Position numbers and translations under genes: made by a program. DNA of 46,862 nucleotides, taken from positions 1 through 46,862 of the forward strand of contig NZ_LZJZ01000132.1 in NCBI RefSeq assembly GCF_001667585.1. Direction: 5' to 3'. The stretch is from Mycobacterium sp. E2733. Its GTDB lineage: Bacteria; Actinomycetota; Actinomycetes; Mycobacteriales; Mycobacteriaceae. Within the stretch, counting starts at the first letter, position 1. Each line of letters begins with the position of its first letter. The notes below the pieces were generated by a model. The model worked only from the letters and a program-made list of their open reading frames with translations, ran no database searches and was not told where the DNA came from. Positions 34,461 through 43,863 of this stretch are shown here, piece after piece.

Positions 34461-35327
34461 TTAGAAGGCATAGCGGTGGAGCTGAATGCTCCTGCGCAAA
34501 GCCGGTATTCGCGAGGCGGACCTGGCGACGAACCGATAGGACATGGGCAGCCGCCGGACTGTGCCGGCTCGGAACAGCGAATCCGCCGCCAGCAACCTGG
34601 CTCCCGGAACACCGGCGAGTACGTCGTCGGGACCCTGGACCGTCCACCCGAGTCTCGAGCCGGAAAGAGTCACGATCTTGTTGGTCTTCTGCTGCACCCG
34701 ACTTCCGAGCCGGCTCCAGAAATCCAATTGCAGTTCCCCGGCGGGAAAGTGCTCGACCACGCGGCGGAGCAACGCTAGCCCGTCGTCCGCGGTCAGGTAC
34801 ATGCTCAGGCCCTCGGCAAGCATCAAAACCGGCCGGTCCGTGGGGATCCCGGCGAGCCAGGACGGGTCGGTGGCGGAGGCAGGCACCAGATGGTAATGGT
34901 CGCGGGTCGGATAGAGCCGCTTGCGCAGCGCAATCACGTCGGCATAGTCGAGGTCGTACCAATCGACGCCGGGCCCGGGGTTCAACCGGAACACCCGACT
35001 GTCCAGACCACAGCCAAGATGCAGGACCACCGCCCGGCCGTGGAGCGCCAGGAACTCGGTCGCCCAGACGTCGAATTGGGCGCTGCGCACGGTCGCCGAC
35101 GCCACTTGACGGCGGCGCTGCCGTGCGATAGCGCTCCTGTCCCAGTCGTAATCCAGCTGGGATACCAGCCGTCTCGCGTATACATCACCCAATACCGGCC
35201 GAGCGGCGTCGGCGTCCAGCGCCTTGGCGTAGAGCGTGTCCAGCATGGTCTGTGGCGGCCCGCTCAGGTCGATGTGGATCTTGTCCGTGCCGGCGTTGCG
35301 TGGCTGCGTGTGGCTGAGAGAAGACAT
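34461..35327 (-). CDS. TcmP/LCMT-type SAM-dependent O-methyltransferase
   Basis: A 288-residue methyltransferase of the leucine carboxyl methyltransferase-like family (TcmP type, with many members in mycobacteria such as the Rv0731c group). The N-terminus has IDLSGPPQTMLDTLYAKALD, the SAM-binding loop is VVLHLGCGLDSRVFRL, the acidic residue is in YDLDYADV, and ARSxR-like residues follow. Family members methylate carboxyl or hydroxyl groups; TcmP acts on a polyketide acid. It differs from Rv2952, the PDIM O-methyltransferase of M. tuberculosis, but could serve the same lipid. GGAG lies five bases before ATG 35327, and the acyltransferase stop is 14 bases upstream, so it belongs to the same operon. 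Confidence 0.87.
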   Translation of the reverse strand: MSSLSHTQPRNAGTDKIHIDLSGPPQTMLDTLYAKALDADAARPVLGDVYARRLVSQLDYDWDRSAIARQRRRQVASATVRSAQFDVWATEFLALHGRAVVLHLGCGLDSRVFRLNPGPGVDWYDLDYADVIALRKRLYPTRDHYHLVPASATDPSWLAGIPTDRPVLMLAEGLSMYLTADDGLALLRRVVEHFPAGELQLDFWSRLGSRVQQKTNKIVTLSGSRLGWTVQGPDDVLAGVPGARLLAADSLFRAGTVRRLPMSYRFVARSASRIPALRRSIQLHRYAF

Positions 35328-35341
35328 TAGAGCTCCATCCT

Positions 35342-36580
35342 TCAGGGTTGATATTCCAGAGAGGCCGCGCGGAGCTGCGAAAGTATCAACTCAAGCGACT
35401 GTTCGGGCGTGGAAGCCTGGACGTGATGCTCGACCAGTAGCTCCCCCGCGACCACTCCGAACGAATACACATCGATGACGGCGGACGATGATCGAAAGAA
35501 CTCGGAGTGAAAGCTCACCGGCTCCAGGCCCGGCATGGGTATTGCGGAGAGGCTACCGATGTTCGTGGACACCACCGCATCGGCCAGCCCCGGGAGCGCC
35601 CCTTCGTATTGCAGGTTGAAGTGCAGCATCGCTTGCTGGATCACGCCTTCGGACAGGTCGGCCTGAAACGTGTCGGCGATGTCACGGGCGAGGTCGACGA
35701 GGGTGGTGTCCGGGGTGATCTGCGCGAGGTACGTGGCCACTCCCAGAGCGAGGGTGGAACCCGTCGGAGGAACCGGAGGTTCGAGAAGCCCCCGCAAGTT
35801 CACCGGATAGACATAGGGAATCGGTATGTGCGGTGTCTCGCGGATACGCCATTCAGCGAGCAGGATCGCCGCCGAAACCAGGTTGTTGACGAAGAGCCGG
35901 TTTTTGCGGCCAAACTGCACCAATGCCGTTGTCTCCGGCTTGCTGAGTCCGCCGCGAGCAGCCGGAACCGCAACGGGCCGTTCCGATTTGGTGGTGCCAC
36001 TCGTTCGTCTCGGCGGGAGCTCGTGGGCGAACATCGCTGGAATGAACCGGTCCAGTCCGGAGCGCTGCTGCTTCTGTATGCCGCGCTGCTCCAGGAGGGC
36101 TTCGATGGGTTCAGGCGCCGGCTGAGGCGTGATCGGGCCCGGGTCGCCGGTCGCCACCACTGCGGCGTACCTCGAGAAGAGCTCGAAGAGGAGCCCGGCG
36201 ATGTGATGGCCGTCCGCCAGGCTGTGGTGTACGTACAGGGTCAGCTCGACATGTTCGTCGGCCGTCCGCAACATCAGGTTGACCAGAGACACATTCTGAT
36301 CAAGCTGCATCACCGAGGAGGGGTCGTCGTCGCCCTCGACTATCCACGTCCCAGGGTGCAGAAAATCGTCGGCAACGATCTGGTATCGCCCATCGTCCGC
36401 TTGCTCGAGGTGGCCGGCATACACCGGATAGACCTCGAGCAGCGTGTCGAAAGCCGTCGACATGGCCTCGACGTCCACGGCACCCTTGAGCTCCAGGGTG
36501 ACCGAGGAGAAGGTCTGAGTTTCGGCGAAGAAGTTCTCGCTGGGCGCAAGTCTTCGAACGACGGATGTTGGAAAAACCAT
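35342..36580 (-). CDS. papA5: PapA5-like acyltransferase
   Basis: Polyketide-associated acyltransferase of 412 residues (M. tuberculosis PapA5 has 422). PapA5 transfers mycocerosic acids from the Mas synthase onto the two hydroxyls of phthiocerol, making PDIM. The catalytic motif HHSLADG (H118, H119, D123) fits HHxxxDG. Other shared stretches are DALL-like FDTLLEVYPVYAGHLEQ, GDPGPITPQPAPEP, EALLEQRGIQKQ, PHIPIPYVYPVNLR and GVIQQAMLHF. ATG 36580 has AAGGGAG close upstream; ATG 36595 is an alternative. It follows drrC as in M. tuberculosis, but no mas gene follows. It may use another acyl donor or a mas located elsewhere. Confidence 0.9.
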   Translation of the reverse strand: MVFPTSVVRRLAPSENFFAETQTFSSVTLELKGAVDVEAMSTAFDTLLEVYPVYAGHLEQADDGRYQIVADDFLHPGTWIVEGDDDPSSVMQLDQNVSLVNLMLRTADEHVELTLYVHHSLADGHHIAGLLFELFSRYAAVVATGDPGPITPQPAPEPIEALLEQRGIQKQQRSGLDRFIPAMFAHELPPRRTSGTTKSERPVAVPAARGGLSKPETTALVQFGRKNRLFVNNLVSAAILLAEWRIRETPHIPIPYVYPVNLRGLLEPPVPPTGSTLALGVATYLAQITPDTTLVDLARDIADTFQADLSEGVIQQAMLHFNLQYEGALPGLADAVVSTNIGSLSAIPMPGLEPVSFHSEFFRSSSAVIDVYSFGVVAGELLVEHHVQASTPEQSLELILSQLRAASLEYQP

Positions 36581-36632
36581 GAGACTCCCTTGCATTTCCG
36601 GCTTGGGGCGGCCGCTCTTACGGGCCGCCGCG

Positions 36633-37499
36633 TCACGTTCCGCGCATACTCGCCCTTCGATAGCCGATCATCATGGGGACGGCGCAGGCGGCGGCGATGC
36701 CGCCCGACCAGAGCAGAGTCCCGATCGCCGGGCCCAGCACCGGACCGCCCAGGGACAGCCCGCGCATCGTCTCAACCGCATAGGACAACGGCTGGTGCTG
36801 GACGACGGGCTGAATCCAGCGTGGGTACTGGTCCAACGGCACGAATCCCGTGCAGAAGAAGAGCGTCAGTGAGTCCACCAAGACGATCACGTCGACCAAG
36901 ACCGAATTTGGCCAATACAAAGCGACTGTGAGAATGAGCGCCGTAAATCCCAGTCCGAACACGATCGGCACAGCGAGCCAAGCCACGATCGCCAACATGC
37001 CTCGTTCGAATCGCAGACCCAATAACAGACCGATACAAAGTAGGACAAGCGAATTGACGACAATGCGCACCGCGTCGGCGCTGATCCGTGCGAGGAGGCC
37101 CGACGCGCGGTGCACGGGCACCACCCACAGCCGGGCGAGCAGGCCGTCGGACCGCTCGGTGATGATTGCGAGCGCACCAACGGATGCCCCATGCATCGCT
37201 CCGATGAGGGTCACCATCGGGACGCTGCCGTGCAGAGCGCTGTGCCCCGTGGCCGACGCAACGGATTGGCCGAGCACGGCTGTGATGATGAGCAAGAAGA
37301 AGATTGGCAATATGAGCCCGGACAAGAACGTCATGGGATCCCGCAACCAGCCGATGAGCAATCGCTGTGTTTGCACCAGGGTATTCGGCGCCAGTAGCCG
37401 CGGCGAGCTCTCCGGCAACCGGCGGTCGACGCTGGGGAAAGCGTCGTCGCGGACAACCGTGAAAGATGTTCGCGCGGAACCGTCTGCGACACGCATCAT
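36633..37499 (-). CDS. drrC: ABC transporter permease DrrC
   Basis: Permease subunit of the PDIM-type ABC exporter, 288 residues with about six membrane helices of the ABC-2 type. The N-terminal hydrophilic part ends near RLLIGWLRDPMTFLSGLILP. Later motifs are SVPMVTLIGAMHGASVGAL and the C-terminal VPLDQYPRWIQPVVQHQPLSYAVETMRGL, typical of the Drr/ABC2 family. ATGATG at 37499 overlaps the drrB stop as ATGA, with AGGAGG just upstream. The frame is open much further upstream but only as a shadow of drrB. In M. tuberculosis DrrC is needed to place PDIM in the outer envelope. Confidence 0.9.
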   Translation of the reverse strand: MMRVADGSARTSFTVVRDDAFPSVDRRLPESSPRLLAPNTLVQTQRLLIGWLRDPMTFLSGLILPIFFLLIITAVLGQSVASATGHSALHGSVPMVTLIGAMHGASVGALAIITERSDGLLARLWVVPVHRASGLLARISADAVRIVVNSLVLLCIGLLLGLRFERGMLAIVAWLAVPIVFGLGFTALILTVALYWPNSVLVDVIVLVDSLTLFFCTGFVPLDQYPRWIQPVVQHQPLSYAVETMRGLSLGGPVLGPAIGTLLWSGGIAAACAVPMMIGYRRASMRGT

Positions 37500-38305
37500 G
37501 ACCTCCTTCGCAGGAGGATGAACGACAAAGGCGCCACGATCATCATCACCCCGGCCAGCCACGCCAGCGACGGGCCGACAACCTGCCAGGTCACCGCGCC
37601 CGCGTCCGGGGTGGCATCGCCGGCCAATGCGCGCAATGCGAGAATGCATTGGGAAATCGGCTGGTTGCGGATGATCGGCTGGGCCCAACCCGGGAACTGT
37701 TCTGCCGGTTGGATACCGACGGAGAGTATCCCGAAAATCAGCTGGGGCAGGATCAGCCATTGCGCGATGGCCTGGGGGTTCTTTGAACGGTTGCCCAGCA
37801 GGTCCGCCAGGAATGACAGCACCAGACCGATCAAAATCAGCAACAGGAAGAAGGCCGCGGCGTATACCGGGCCACGATAGAACCGAAATCCGATGACATG
37901 GCCGCTGATAAGGGCCGCCGCTGCACCAACCGCGCAGCGGTATCCGCTGGCCGCGGTGCGGGCGGCCAGCGGTGTCAGCGGGGCGATCGGCATGGACTGG
38001 AAGCGTCGGTTGACCCCGTCGCGCGCGTCGGTCGCTGCGCGCAGGGCTCCGGTGACCGAGGCGAACGAGACGCCCTGCAGCGCGATCAACGGCATCAGGT
38101 ACTGCGCGTAACTGCTCATCCCCGATCGGACTCCGATGATGTGGTTCAACGGTATGTACCAACCGGCGGTGAACACCACAGACGCAACTATCGCCGTAGC
38201 CACTTCCCCATTGCGGAGCGTGGGCGTGACTAACCTGGTGGTGAGCGTCCACCACTGCGCGAATGTCGAGGGTATCGGTCGGGCTGCCGTCAGCGCCGTT
38301 GTCAT
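37496..38305 (-). CDS. drrB: ABC transporter permease DrrB
   Basis: Second ABC-2 type permease subunit, 269 residues with about six hydrophobic segments (for example VATAIVASVVFTAGWYIP and YAAAFFLLLILIGLVLSFLA). The conserved ending PAEQFPGWAQPIIRNQPISQCILALRAL is the counterpart of the DrrC motif. Translation starts at ATG 38305, whose TGA overlap with the drrA stop marks coupling. It works with DrrA and DrrC in lipid export across the cytoplasmic membrane. Confidence 0.9.
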   Translation of the reverse strand: MTTALTAARPIPSTFAQWWTLTTRLVTPTLRNGEVATAIVASVVFTAGWYIPLNHIIGVRSGMSSYAQYLMPLIALQGVSFASVTGALRAATDARDGVNRRFQSMPIAPLTPLAARTAASGYRCAVGAAAALISGHVIGFRFYRGPVYAAAFFLLLILIGLVLSFLADLLGNRSKNPQAIAQWLILPQLIFGILSVGIQPAEQFPGWAQPIIRNQPISQCILALRALAGDATPDAGAVTWQVVGPSLAWLAGVMMIVAPLSFILLRRRS

Positions 38306-39384
38306 GACATCACGTCCGTATCGCTTCGTCGGTGCCGTCCGCCGTCGCCGTTCGGGCTGCTGAGGGAGCCGGCCGGCGCCGGATCCCGCCACGCCGATTC
38401 ATCCCGCATCGTCTGCGAACTGGAATCCGTTGTCAGGGCCAGGAATACGTCGTCGAGTGACGGGCGGCGAAGGGCGATGTCTGCCAACTCGACGTGCGCC
38501 GACTTGAGTCGCGACAGCGCTTCGACGAGTGTGTTCGCACCGGCCGGTGCCGGCATGGCGATCCGATCCGAGGTAGGCGTCAGGGCAGCCCTGTTCGACT
38601 CGGGCAGCAGCGATCCGAGCGCATCCGCTATTGCCGGCAAATCGCCCAGGTGCCGCGGCACTATCTCGCAATAACTGCCTCCGGTGCGTTCCTTGAGTTC
38701 GTCCGCGGTCCCCTCGGCGACGATGACACCATGATCGATCACAATGATCCGGTCGCTGAGTTCGTCCGCCTCCTCGAGGTGTTGCGTGGTCAGCAAGGTC
38801 GCGATCTCGAGGTCCTTGAAGCTGGCGACCAGATCCCAAACAGCTTGTCGGCTCCGTGGGTCCAGCCCGGTGGTCGGTTCATCGAGGAACACCACCTCGG
38901 GGCGAACCACCAAACCGCAGGCGATGTCGATCCGCCGCCGCATACCCCCCGAATAGGTTCCGACGCGGCGATTCGCCGCATACGCCAAATCGAACTCGCG
39001 AAGTAGTTCTTCGGCCCGCGCCCGCGCGTTGGACTTACTCAGCCCCTGTAGGCGACCGAACAAGACCAAGTTCTCTCGACCGCTGAGCATGTCGTCGAGA
39101 GCTACTTGCTGACCGGTCAGCATGATCGACCGACGTGCGCCGGCGGCGTCGGTCACGACATCGTGGCCGGCAATGACGGCGCGCCCCCGGTCCGGCAGTG
39201 CGAGGGTCGACAAAATGTCCACCATTGTCGTCTTGCCGGCCCCGTTCGGGCCGAGCAACGCCACCACTTCCCCACAGCCAACTTCGAAGCTCACGTTGCG
39301 CAGCGCTTCGACGGAACCGAACGACTTGCTGATCCCGTCGACTATCACGCTCTTGCCTGCGGTAGGTCTGGGCTTGGTTTGCAT
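38302..39384 (-). CDS. drrA: ABC transporter ATP-binding protein DrrA
   Basis: ATPase of the lipid exporter, 360 residues. Walker A is GPNGAGKTT (45-53), the signature YSGGMRRR, Walker B VVFLDEPTTGLD and the switch LLTTQHLEEAD. The C-terminal extension of about 100 residues is typical of DrrA-like subunits, which are regulatory. M. tuberculosis DrrA has 331 residues; the excess is a basic, Ser/Pro-rich tail. ATG 39384 is chosen; TTG 39414 would add ten residues. The ppsE stop lies 42 bases upstream, so it is in the same operon as the synthases. Confidence 0.92.
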   Translation of the reverse strand: MQTKPRPTAGKSVIVDGISKSFGSVEALRNVSFEVGCGEVVALLGPNGAGKTTMVDILSTLALPDRGRAVIAGHDVVTDAAGARRSIMLTGQQVALDDMLSGRENLVLFGRLQGLSKSNARARAEELLREFDLAYAANRRVGTYSGGMRRRIDIACGLVVRPEVVFLDEPTTGLDPRSRQAVWDLVASFKDLEIATLLTTQHLEEADELSDRIIVIDHGVIVAEGTADELKERTGGSYCEIVPRHLGDLPAIADALGSLLPESNRAALTPTSDRIAMPAPAGANTLVEALSRLKSAHVELADIALRRPSLDDVFLALTTDSSSQTMRDESAWRDPAPAGSLSSPNGDGGRHRRSDTDVMS

Positions 39385-39426
39385 CAGTTCTCTCTTCGCC
39401 GTTATGGGCCTCAACTGCGGCCCGAG

Positions 39427-42400
39427 TCATTCCGCCGACAGGTCGACCAGCGCGACTTCCTCGCTGAAGCCGTCCGCCTGGCCGTCTGCCCGGGCCGACG
39501 CCATCGCTTCCTGCACGAGTTCGGTGAGCGCTGCCGGGAAGTGCTCCGCGAGCGTTTCGACCTGTGACCGCTGGATCCTGCGGGTGTCATACCACCAGTC
39601 GGCGTGTAGCGCGTCGCCCCAGCGATAAACCCGAAGCTCGATGGCACGGCCCAGGCCAGAGACCTTGTCGCGCACCGGCATCGCGAAGTCATCGATGAAT
39701 TCCACAGGCCCCTCGCCGGGTGGTAAGTCGGGAATAACGCCCTCGTAGGAGACGAATACGTCGGGCGGGGGTATGGCGCCGAGCAGCCGGGCGGTCGGCG
39801 CATAGAGGTAGCGCAACAGGCCATGGCCAATGCCGTGATGCGGGACGGCGTTCAGGATGTCGCGCATGTCCGCCAACACCTCTGTGGCGCCGGCGCTTTC
39901 GCGGCTCAGGCACGTGAGCGGCATCGGATAGATCGTCGCGAAACCGCCTACTGCCCGGCGCGGATCGACGTCAGGCTTGAGAACCGAGCGCCCATCGCCC
40001 GACAGGTTCACGGTGATGACACCTTCGCCGAGGGCCTGCGCGATCGTCCGCGCCAGCGCGCCGAGGACCACTTCCTCGACGGTGAACTGAAACCTGTGCC
40101 GAGCGTGGTCGACCTCGCTGGTCTGCTCGTCTGTCAGGGCCGACGAGAGCTTCGCCAGATCATCGACCTCCGGTGGTTCGGCGATGTGTTGATCCGTCAG
40201 CTGCAGGCTGGATTTCGTCGAATTCTCCAGCCAGTAATCTCGACTTTCCAGCACGGCGGGGTGAGTAACCAGCGTCGCACAGCGCTGGGACCACTCACGC
40301 CAAGTGGCGGTGGTCGGCGGCAACACGATGTCCTCGCCCGCCAGCCGTTGCGCGAACGCGGTGAAGATGTCGCTCAGCAGGATTTCGCGTGACAGACCGT
40401 CCGCGATCATTTCGAGCACGGAGATGCCCAGGTAGCACGGTTCGCCGCTGGAATCGACGATATAGGTGGCGCTGAACGCCTGCGTGGACGCATCCCGCCC
40501 GCGCGCCTCTTCGGTGATCATCGTTGAAACGGCGTCCCGCTCCTGCTGGCTTCCGGAAGCCATACCGGCGGGAAGCGATCGCTGGGTGAGATCGATGGAC
40601 TCGGCCGGCGGGCAGATGTGTTGCTCCCAGCTGCCCGCGCGTTCCACGATCGTCAGGCGCAAGGCGTCGTGGTGATTGGTCACGGCGGTGAGCACCGAGC
40701 GGACGTCGTCAACACCGACGTCGGAGCCGAGCCGCAGGATTAGCGGCACACGCCCACGACCGGCCTCCCGCAACCCGTGCTCGAGGCGGTCAACCATGCT
40801 GGGTGGAACCGGTGGATTCACATCGTCCCCGGATGGCATGCTCGCCAGGCCGCCCGCGGCGTATCGCGCCGCGAGGTCGGCCGCCAGCATGGAGATGCTC
40901 TGGTTTTCATACAGATCTTGCGGTCTCAGCTCCAGGCCCTGATTCGTTGCGCTCATCGCGACACCGATGGCCATGATCGAATCGCCGCCCACCTCAAAGA
41001 AGTTGTCTGTCAAGCCGATTGAGTTGATGCCCAGGCATTGCGTCCAAATGCGTTGCAGGGTCGCCTCGATCTCGGACTGCGTGCTCGTGTCCGCACTGGT
41101 GTTGTCGGCGTCGCCATTCGGCGAGTCCGCACCGTTCGTTGCGGCGGGTGCCGCTGCCCAACTGGTGGATTTATTCGGATCAACCCAATGCCGTCGCCTG
41201 GCAAAGGGATAACCCGGCAATGAAAGCAGCCTGGGCCGATCGGTTGAGAAGCGGCTCCAGTCCACCTCGATTCCGGCCGCCCACAGTTGACCGAGGCCAA
41301 GCAGGAAAGTGTCTCGATCGCTTTGGGTTTGGACCTGGTGTCGCATCAACCGGACGGTGCGATGCCCATCTGACCAATTCGGATGGCGGATCGCGGAGCC
41401 GGTCAGCGTCCCGCCGGGGCCAACCTCGATGAGCACGCGCCTCGGGTCCGCGAGGATCAGCTCCAGTTCATCGGAAAATCGGACCGTGGCGCGTATTTGC
41501 CGCGCCCACATCGCGGGGTCTGTCGCCTGCTCGGCGGTCACCCAGGACCCGGTGACGTTGGAGAGCAGAGGTGTTTGCGGCTCTTTCAGCTCGACTTGCG
41601 ACAGGAACTCGGCGAACTCGGGAACCACCGGATCCATCAGGCTGGAATGGAAGGCATGCGATGTGCGCACCCGGCGAACGAGCGTGCCCTGCTGCTGCAG
41701 CCGCGTCAGCAACTTTCGGATGTTCTCCTGTGATCCGGCGAGCACGCAGTTGGCCGGGTCGTTCACCACGGCAAGGTCGACGCCCGGTGTGAGGTGCTCG
41801 GCCACCGCCTCCGGACTCATCGCCACCGCCACCATCGCACCGGGAGCTGATTCATGCATCAGGCGTGCGCGAACGGACACGACTTTGATCGCGGTCGAAA
41901 GATCAAAGACGTTCGCCAACGTGGCCGCCGCGTATTCGCCGATGCTGTGCCCGGCGAACGCGGCCGCGCGAACTCCGTAAGATTCGATCAGCTTTCCGAG
42001 CGCGTATTCCACCGTGAACAGGGCCGGCTGGGCAACGTCTGTGCGCTCCAACTCCCGTCCAGCCGCGCTGAAGATCTCCGTCCGCAGATCTATGCCGAGC
42101 TCCCGGCGAAAGCCTTCCGCGCACTCGTCGAAGTGTTCGGTGAACACCGGCTCGGCTTCATAGAGCCCCCGGGCCATTCCGGGATGCTGAGCCCCCTGCC
42201 CGGGAAAGAGGAAAACAACCCTGTCGGAATCCGATCCGGTGTTCTCGACGGATTCACCGATGAAAATGTTGTTGTGCTCCGACCCCTGCAGAACCCGGGC
42301 AGCATCCTGCTGATCTTGAACGACCGCCGCCATCCGGATCTCCTCCGTTCGCCGGCCGGCGAGGGTGAAAGCAGCGTCGGACATGTCCAACGCATCGGGG

Positions 42401-43863
42401 CGGGAGAACTCGGCGGCCAAGGCCGATCGGAAGTCGTCGAGCGCCTCGGAGGTTCGCGCCGACAGGCAAAGCACCTGGGGACCACCGTGGGTTTCAGGCG
42501 CCGGGTCCTGCGGGGCCTCCTCGAGGACCAGGTGGGCGTTCGTGCCGCCCACACCAAAGGAGCTGATCCCGGCGCGGCGAACGCCGTCCCACTCCCATGG
42601 GCTGTATTCGTTCTGCACAACGAACGGACCGTTCTCGAGATGCAGTTCCGGGTTGGGGCTCGTGTAGTGCAAGGTGCCGGGGATCGCCCGGTTCTTCAGG
42701 CACAGGATCGTTTTCACCAGGCCCACCACGCCCGCGGCCTCGCCGAGGTGGCCGATATTGGACTTCACCGCGCCGAGGACACACGGCCCGGGTCTGGTCG
42801 CCTCGGAAACGCCGAACGCCTTTCGCAGCCCTTCGATCTCGATCGGGTCGCCCAGCGGAGTGCCGGTCCCGTGCGTCTCGACGTAGCTGATGGTCGATGC
42901 ATCGATGTCCGCCACGGCATGCGCCTCGGCGATGACGTCGGCTTGGGCGGCCGGACTGGGCGCCGCGTACGTCATCTTCATCGATCCGTCGTTGTTGATC
43001 GCCGATCCCCTGATCACGGCGTGAATGCGGTCGCCGTCGGCGACCGCCGCCTGCAGCGGCTTGAGTGCGACTGTGGCCACACCGCTTCCGAAGACGGTTC
43101 CGTCGGCTCGCACATCAAAGGGCCGACAATGCCCCACCGGCGACACCATCGATCCGGGTTGATGCCAATAGCCGACGTGGTGGGGAATTCGAAGCGACAC
43201 GCCTCCGGCGAGAACCATGTCCGATTCACCGCTGAGCAGGCTCTGGCACGCCAGGTGGATAGCGACGAGTGACGACGAGCATGCTGTTTGCACCGTGACG
43301 CTCGGTCCGCGCAGGTTGAACTGATGCGAGACGCGCGTGGCCAGATAGTCTTTGTCGTTCCACAGCGACATGTTGACGAGGTCGAATGTCGGTCCCTCAC
43401 CGATGATCTCGTTCGGATCGTGATTGGACAGCAGATTGTGCAGCATGTACATGCTGGCCCCGCTCGTCGCGAACACACCGATCGAGCCGTCATACCGGGC
43501 GGGGTCGCAGCCGCTGTCTTCCAGGGCATGCCAACAGCACTGCAGGAACAGCCGGTGTTGCGGATCCATGATCCGCGCGGCCTGCGGCGGGAAACCGAAG
43601 AAATCGGCGTCGAATTCGTCGATTCCGTCGACGAGCGACGCGCGCCGGATATACGACGGATTCGCCAGGGTCTTGTCGTCGACCCCCGCGGCGCTGAGTT
43701 GGTCTTCGGATAGCGTGACGATCGACTCCTCGCCGCGCCGGAGACTGTCCCAGAACTCCGATACCGAGTTCGCGCCCGGAAATCGGCCGGCCATGCCGAC
43801 AACCGCGATCGCGTTCGCGGGCAACGAGTCCAATGCCGAAATGGTTGGGGTACTGGCGTTCAC
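39427..43863 (-). CDS. ppsE: PpsE-like polyketide synthase (KS-AT-ACP-condensation-like)
   Basis: Type I polyketide synthase of 1478 residues, close to the 1488 of M. tuberculosis PpsE and with the same unusual order. Ketosynthase 17-450 has C195 (TACSSS), H331 and H372. The acyltransferase from about 548 to 850 has S640 in GHSIGEYA and the motif HAFH at 736-739, usually a sign of malonyl-CoA. The carrier domain has S962 in GGDS. Residues 1020-1470 are condensation-like; where HHxxxDG is expected it reads LEMIADG (1150-1156), so the His pair is gone. In PDIM synthesis PpsE does the last extension, and its C-terminus binds the thioesterase TesA. The GTG start overlaps the previous stop as GTGA. 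Confidence 0.93.
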   Translation of the reverse strand: MNASTPTISALDSLPANAIAVVGMAGRFPGANSVSEFWDSLRRGEESIVTLSEDQLSAAGVDDKTLANPSYIRRASLVDGIDEFDADFFGFPPQAARIMDPQHRLFLQCCWHALEDSGCDPARYDGSIGVFATSGASMYMLHNLLSNHDPNEIIGEGPTFDLVNMSLWNDKDYLATRVSHQFNLRGPSVTVQTACSSSLVAIHLACQSLLSGESDMVLAGGVSLRIPHHVGYWHQPGSMVSPVGHCRPFDVRADGTVFGSGVATVALKPLQAAVADGDRIHAVIRGSAINNDGSMKMTYAAPSPAAQADVIAEAHAVADIDASTISYVETHGTGTPLGDPIEIEGLRKAFGVSEATRPGPCVLGAVKSNIGHLGEAAGVVGLVKTILCLKNRAIPGTLHYTSPNPELHLENGPFVVQNEYSPWEWDGVRRAGISSFGVGGTNAHLVLEEAPQDPAPETHGGPQVLCLSARTSEALDDFRSALAAEFSRPDALDMSDAAFTLAGRRTEEIRMAAVVQDQQDAARVLQGSEHNNIFIGESVENTGSDSDRVVFLFPGQGAQHPGMARGLYEAEPVFTEHFDECAEGFRRELGIDLRTEIFSAAGRELERTDVAQPALFTVEYALGKLIESYGVRAAAFAGHSIGEYAAATLANVFDLSTAIKVVSVRARLMHESAPGAMVAVAMSPEAVAEHLTPGVDLAVVNDPANCVLAGSQENIRKLLTRLQQQGTLVRRVRTSHAFHSSLMDPVVPEFAEFLSQVELKEPQTPLLSNVTGSWVTAEQATDPAMWARQIRATVRFSDELELILADPRRVLIEVGPGGTLTGSAIRHPNWSDGHRTVRLMRHQVQTQSDRDTFLLGLGQLWAAGIEVDWSRFSTDRPRLLSLPGYPFARRRHWVDPNKSTSWAAAPAATNGADSPNGDADNTSADTSTQSEIEATLQRIWTQCLGINSIGLTDNFFEVGGDSIMAIGVAMSATNQGLELRPQDLYENQSISMLAADLAARYAAGGLASMPSGDDVNPPVPPSMVDRLEHGLREAGRGRVPLILRLGSDVGVDDVRSVLTAVTNHHDALRLTIVERAGSWEQHICPPAESIDLTQRSLPAGMASGSQQERDAVSTMITEEARGRDASTQAFSATYIVDSSGEPCYLGISVLEMIADGLSREILLSDIFTAFAQRLAGEDIVLPPTTATWREWSQRCATLVTHPAVLESRDYWLENSTKSSLQLTDQHIAEPPEVDDLAKLSSALTDEQTSEVDHARHRFQFTVEEVVLGALARTIAQALGEGVITVNLSGDGRSVLKPDVDPRRAVGGFATIYPMPLTCLSRESAGATEVLADMRDILNAVPHHGIGHGLLRYLYAPTARLLGAIPPPDVFVSYEGVIPDLPPGEGPVEFIDDFAMPVRDKVSGLGRAIELRVYRWGDALHADWWYDTRRIQRSQVETLAEHFPAALTELVQEAMASARADGQADGFSEEVALVDLSAE

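Noticed and set aside
36633..38255. Extended frame that would make DrrC 540 residues long
   Set aside because: The upstream half is antisense-like composition overlapping drrB in another frame. DrrC homology starts at 37499 with a good ribosome site.
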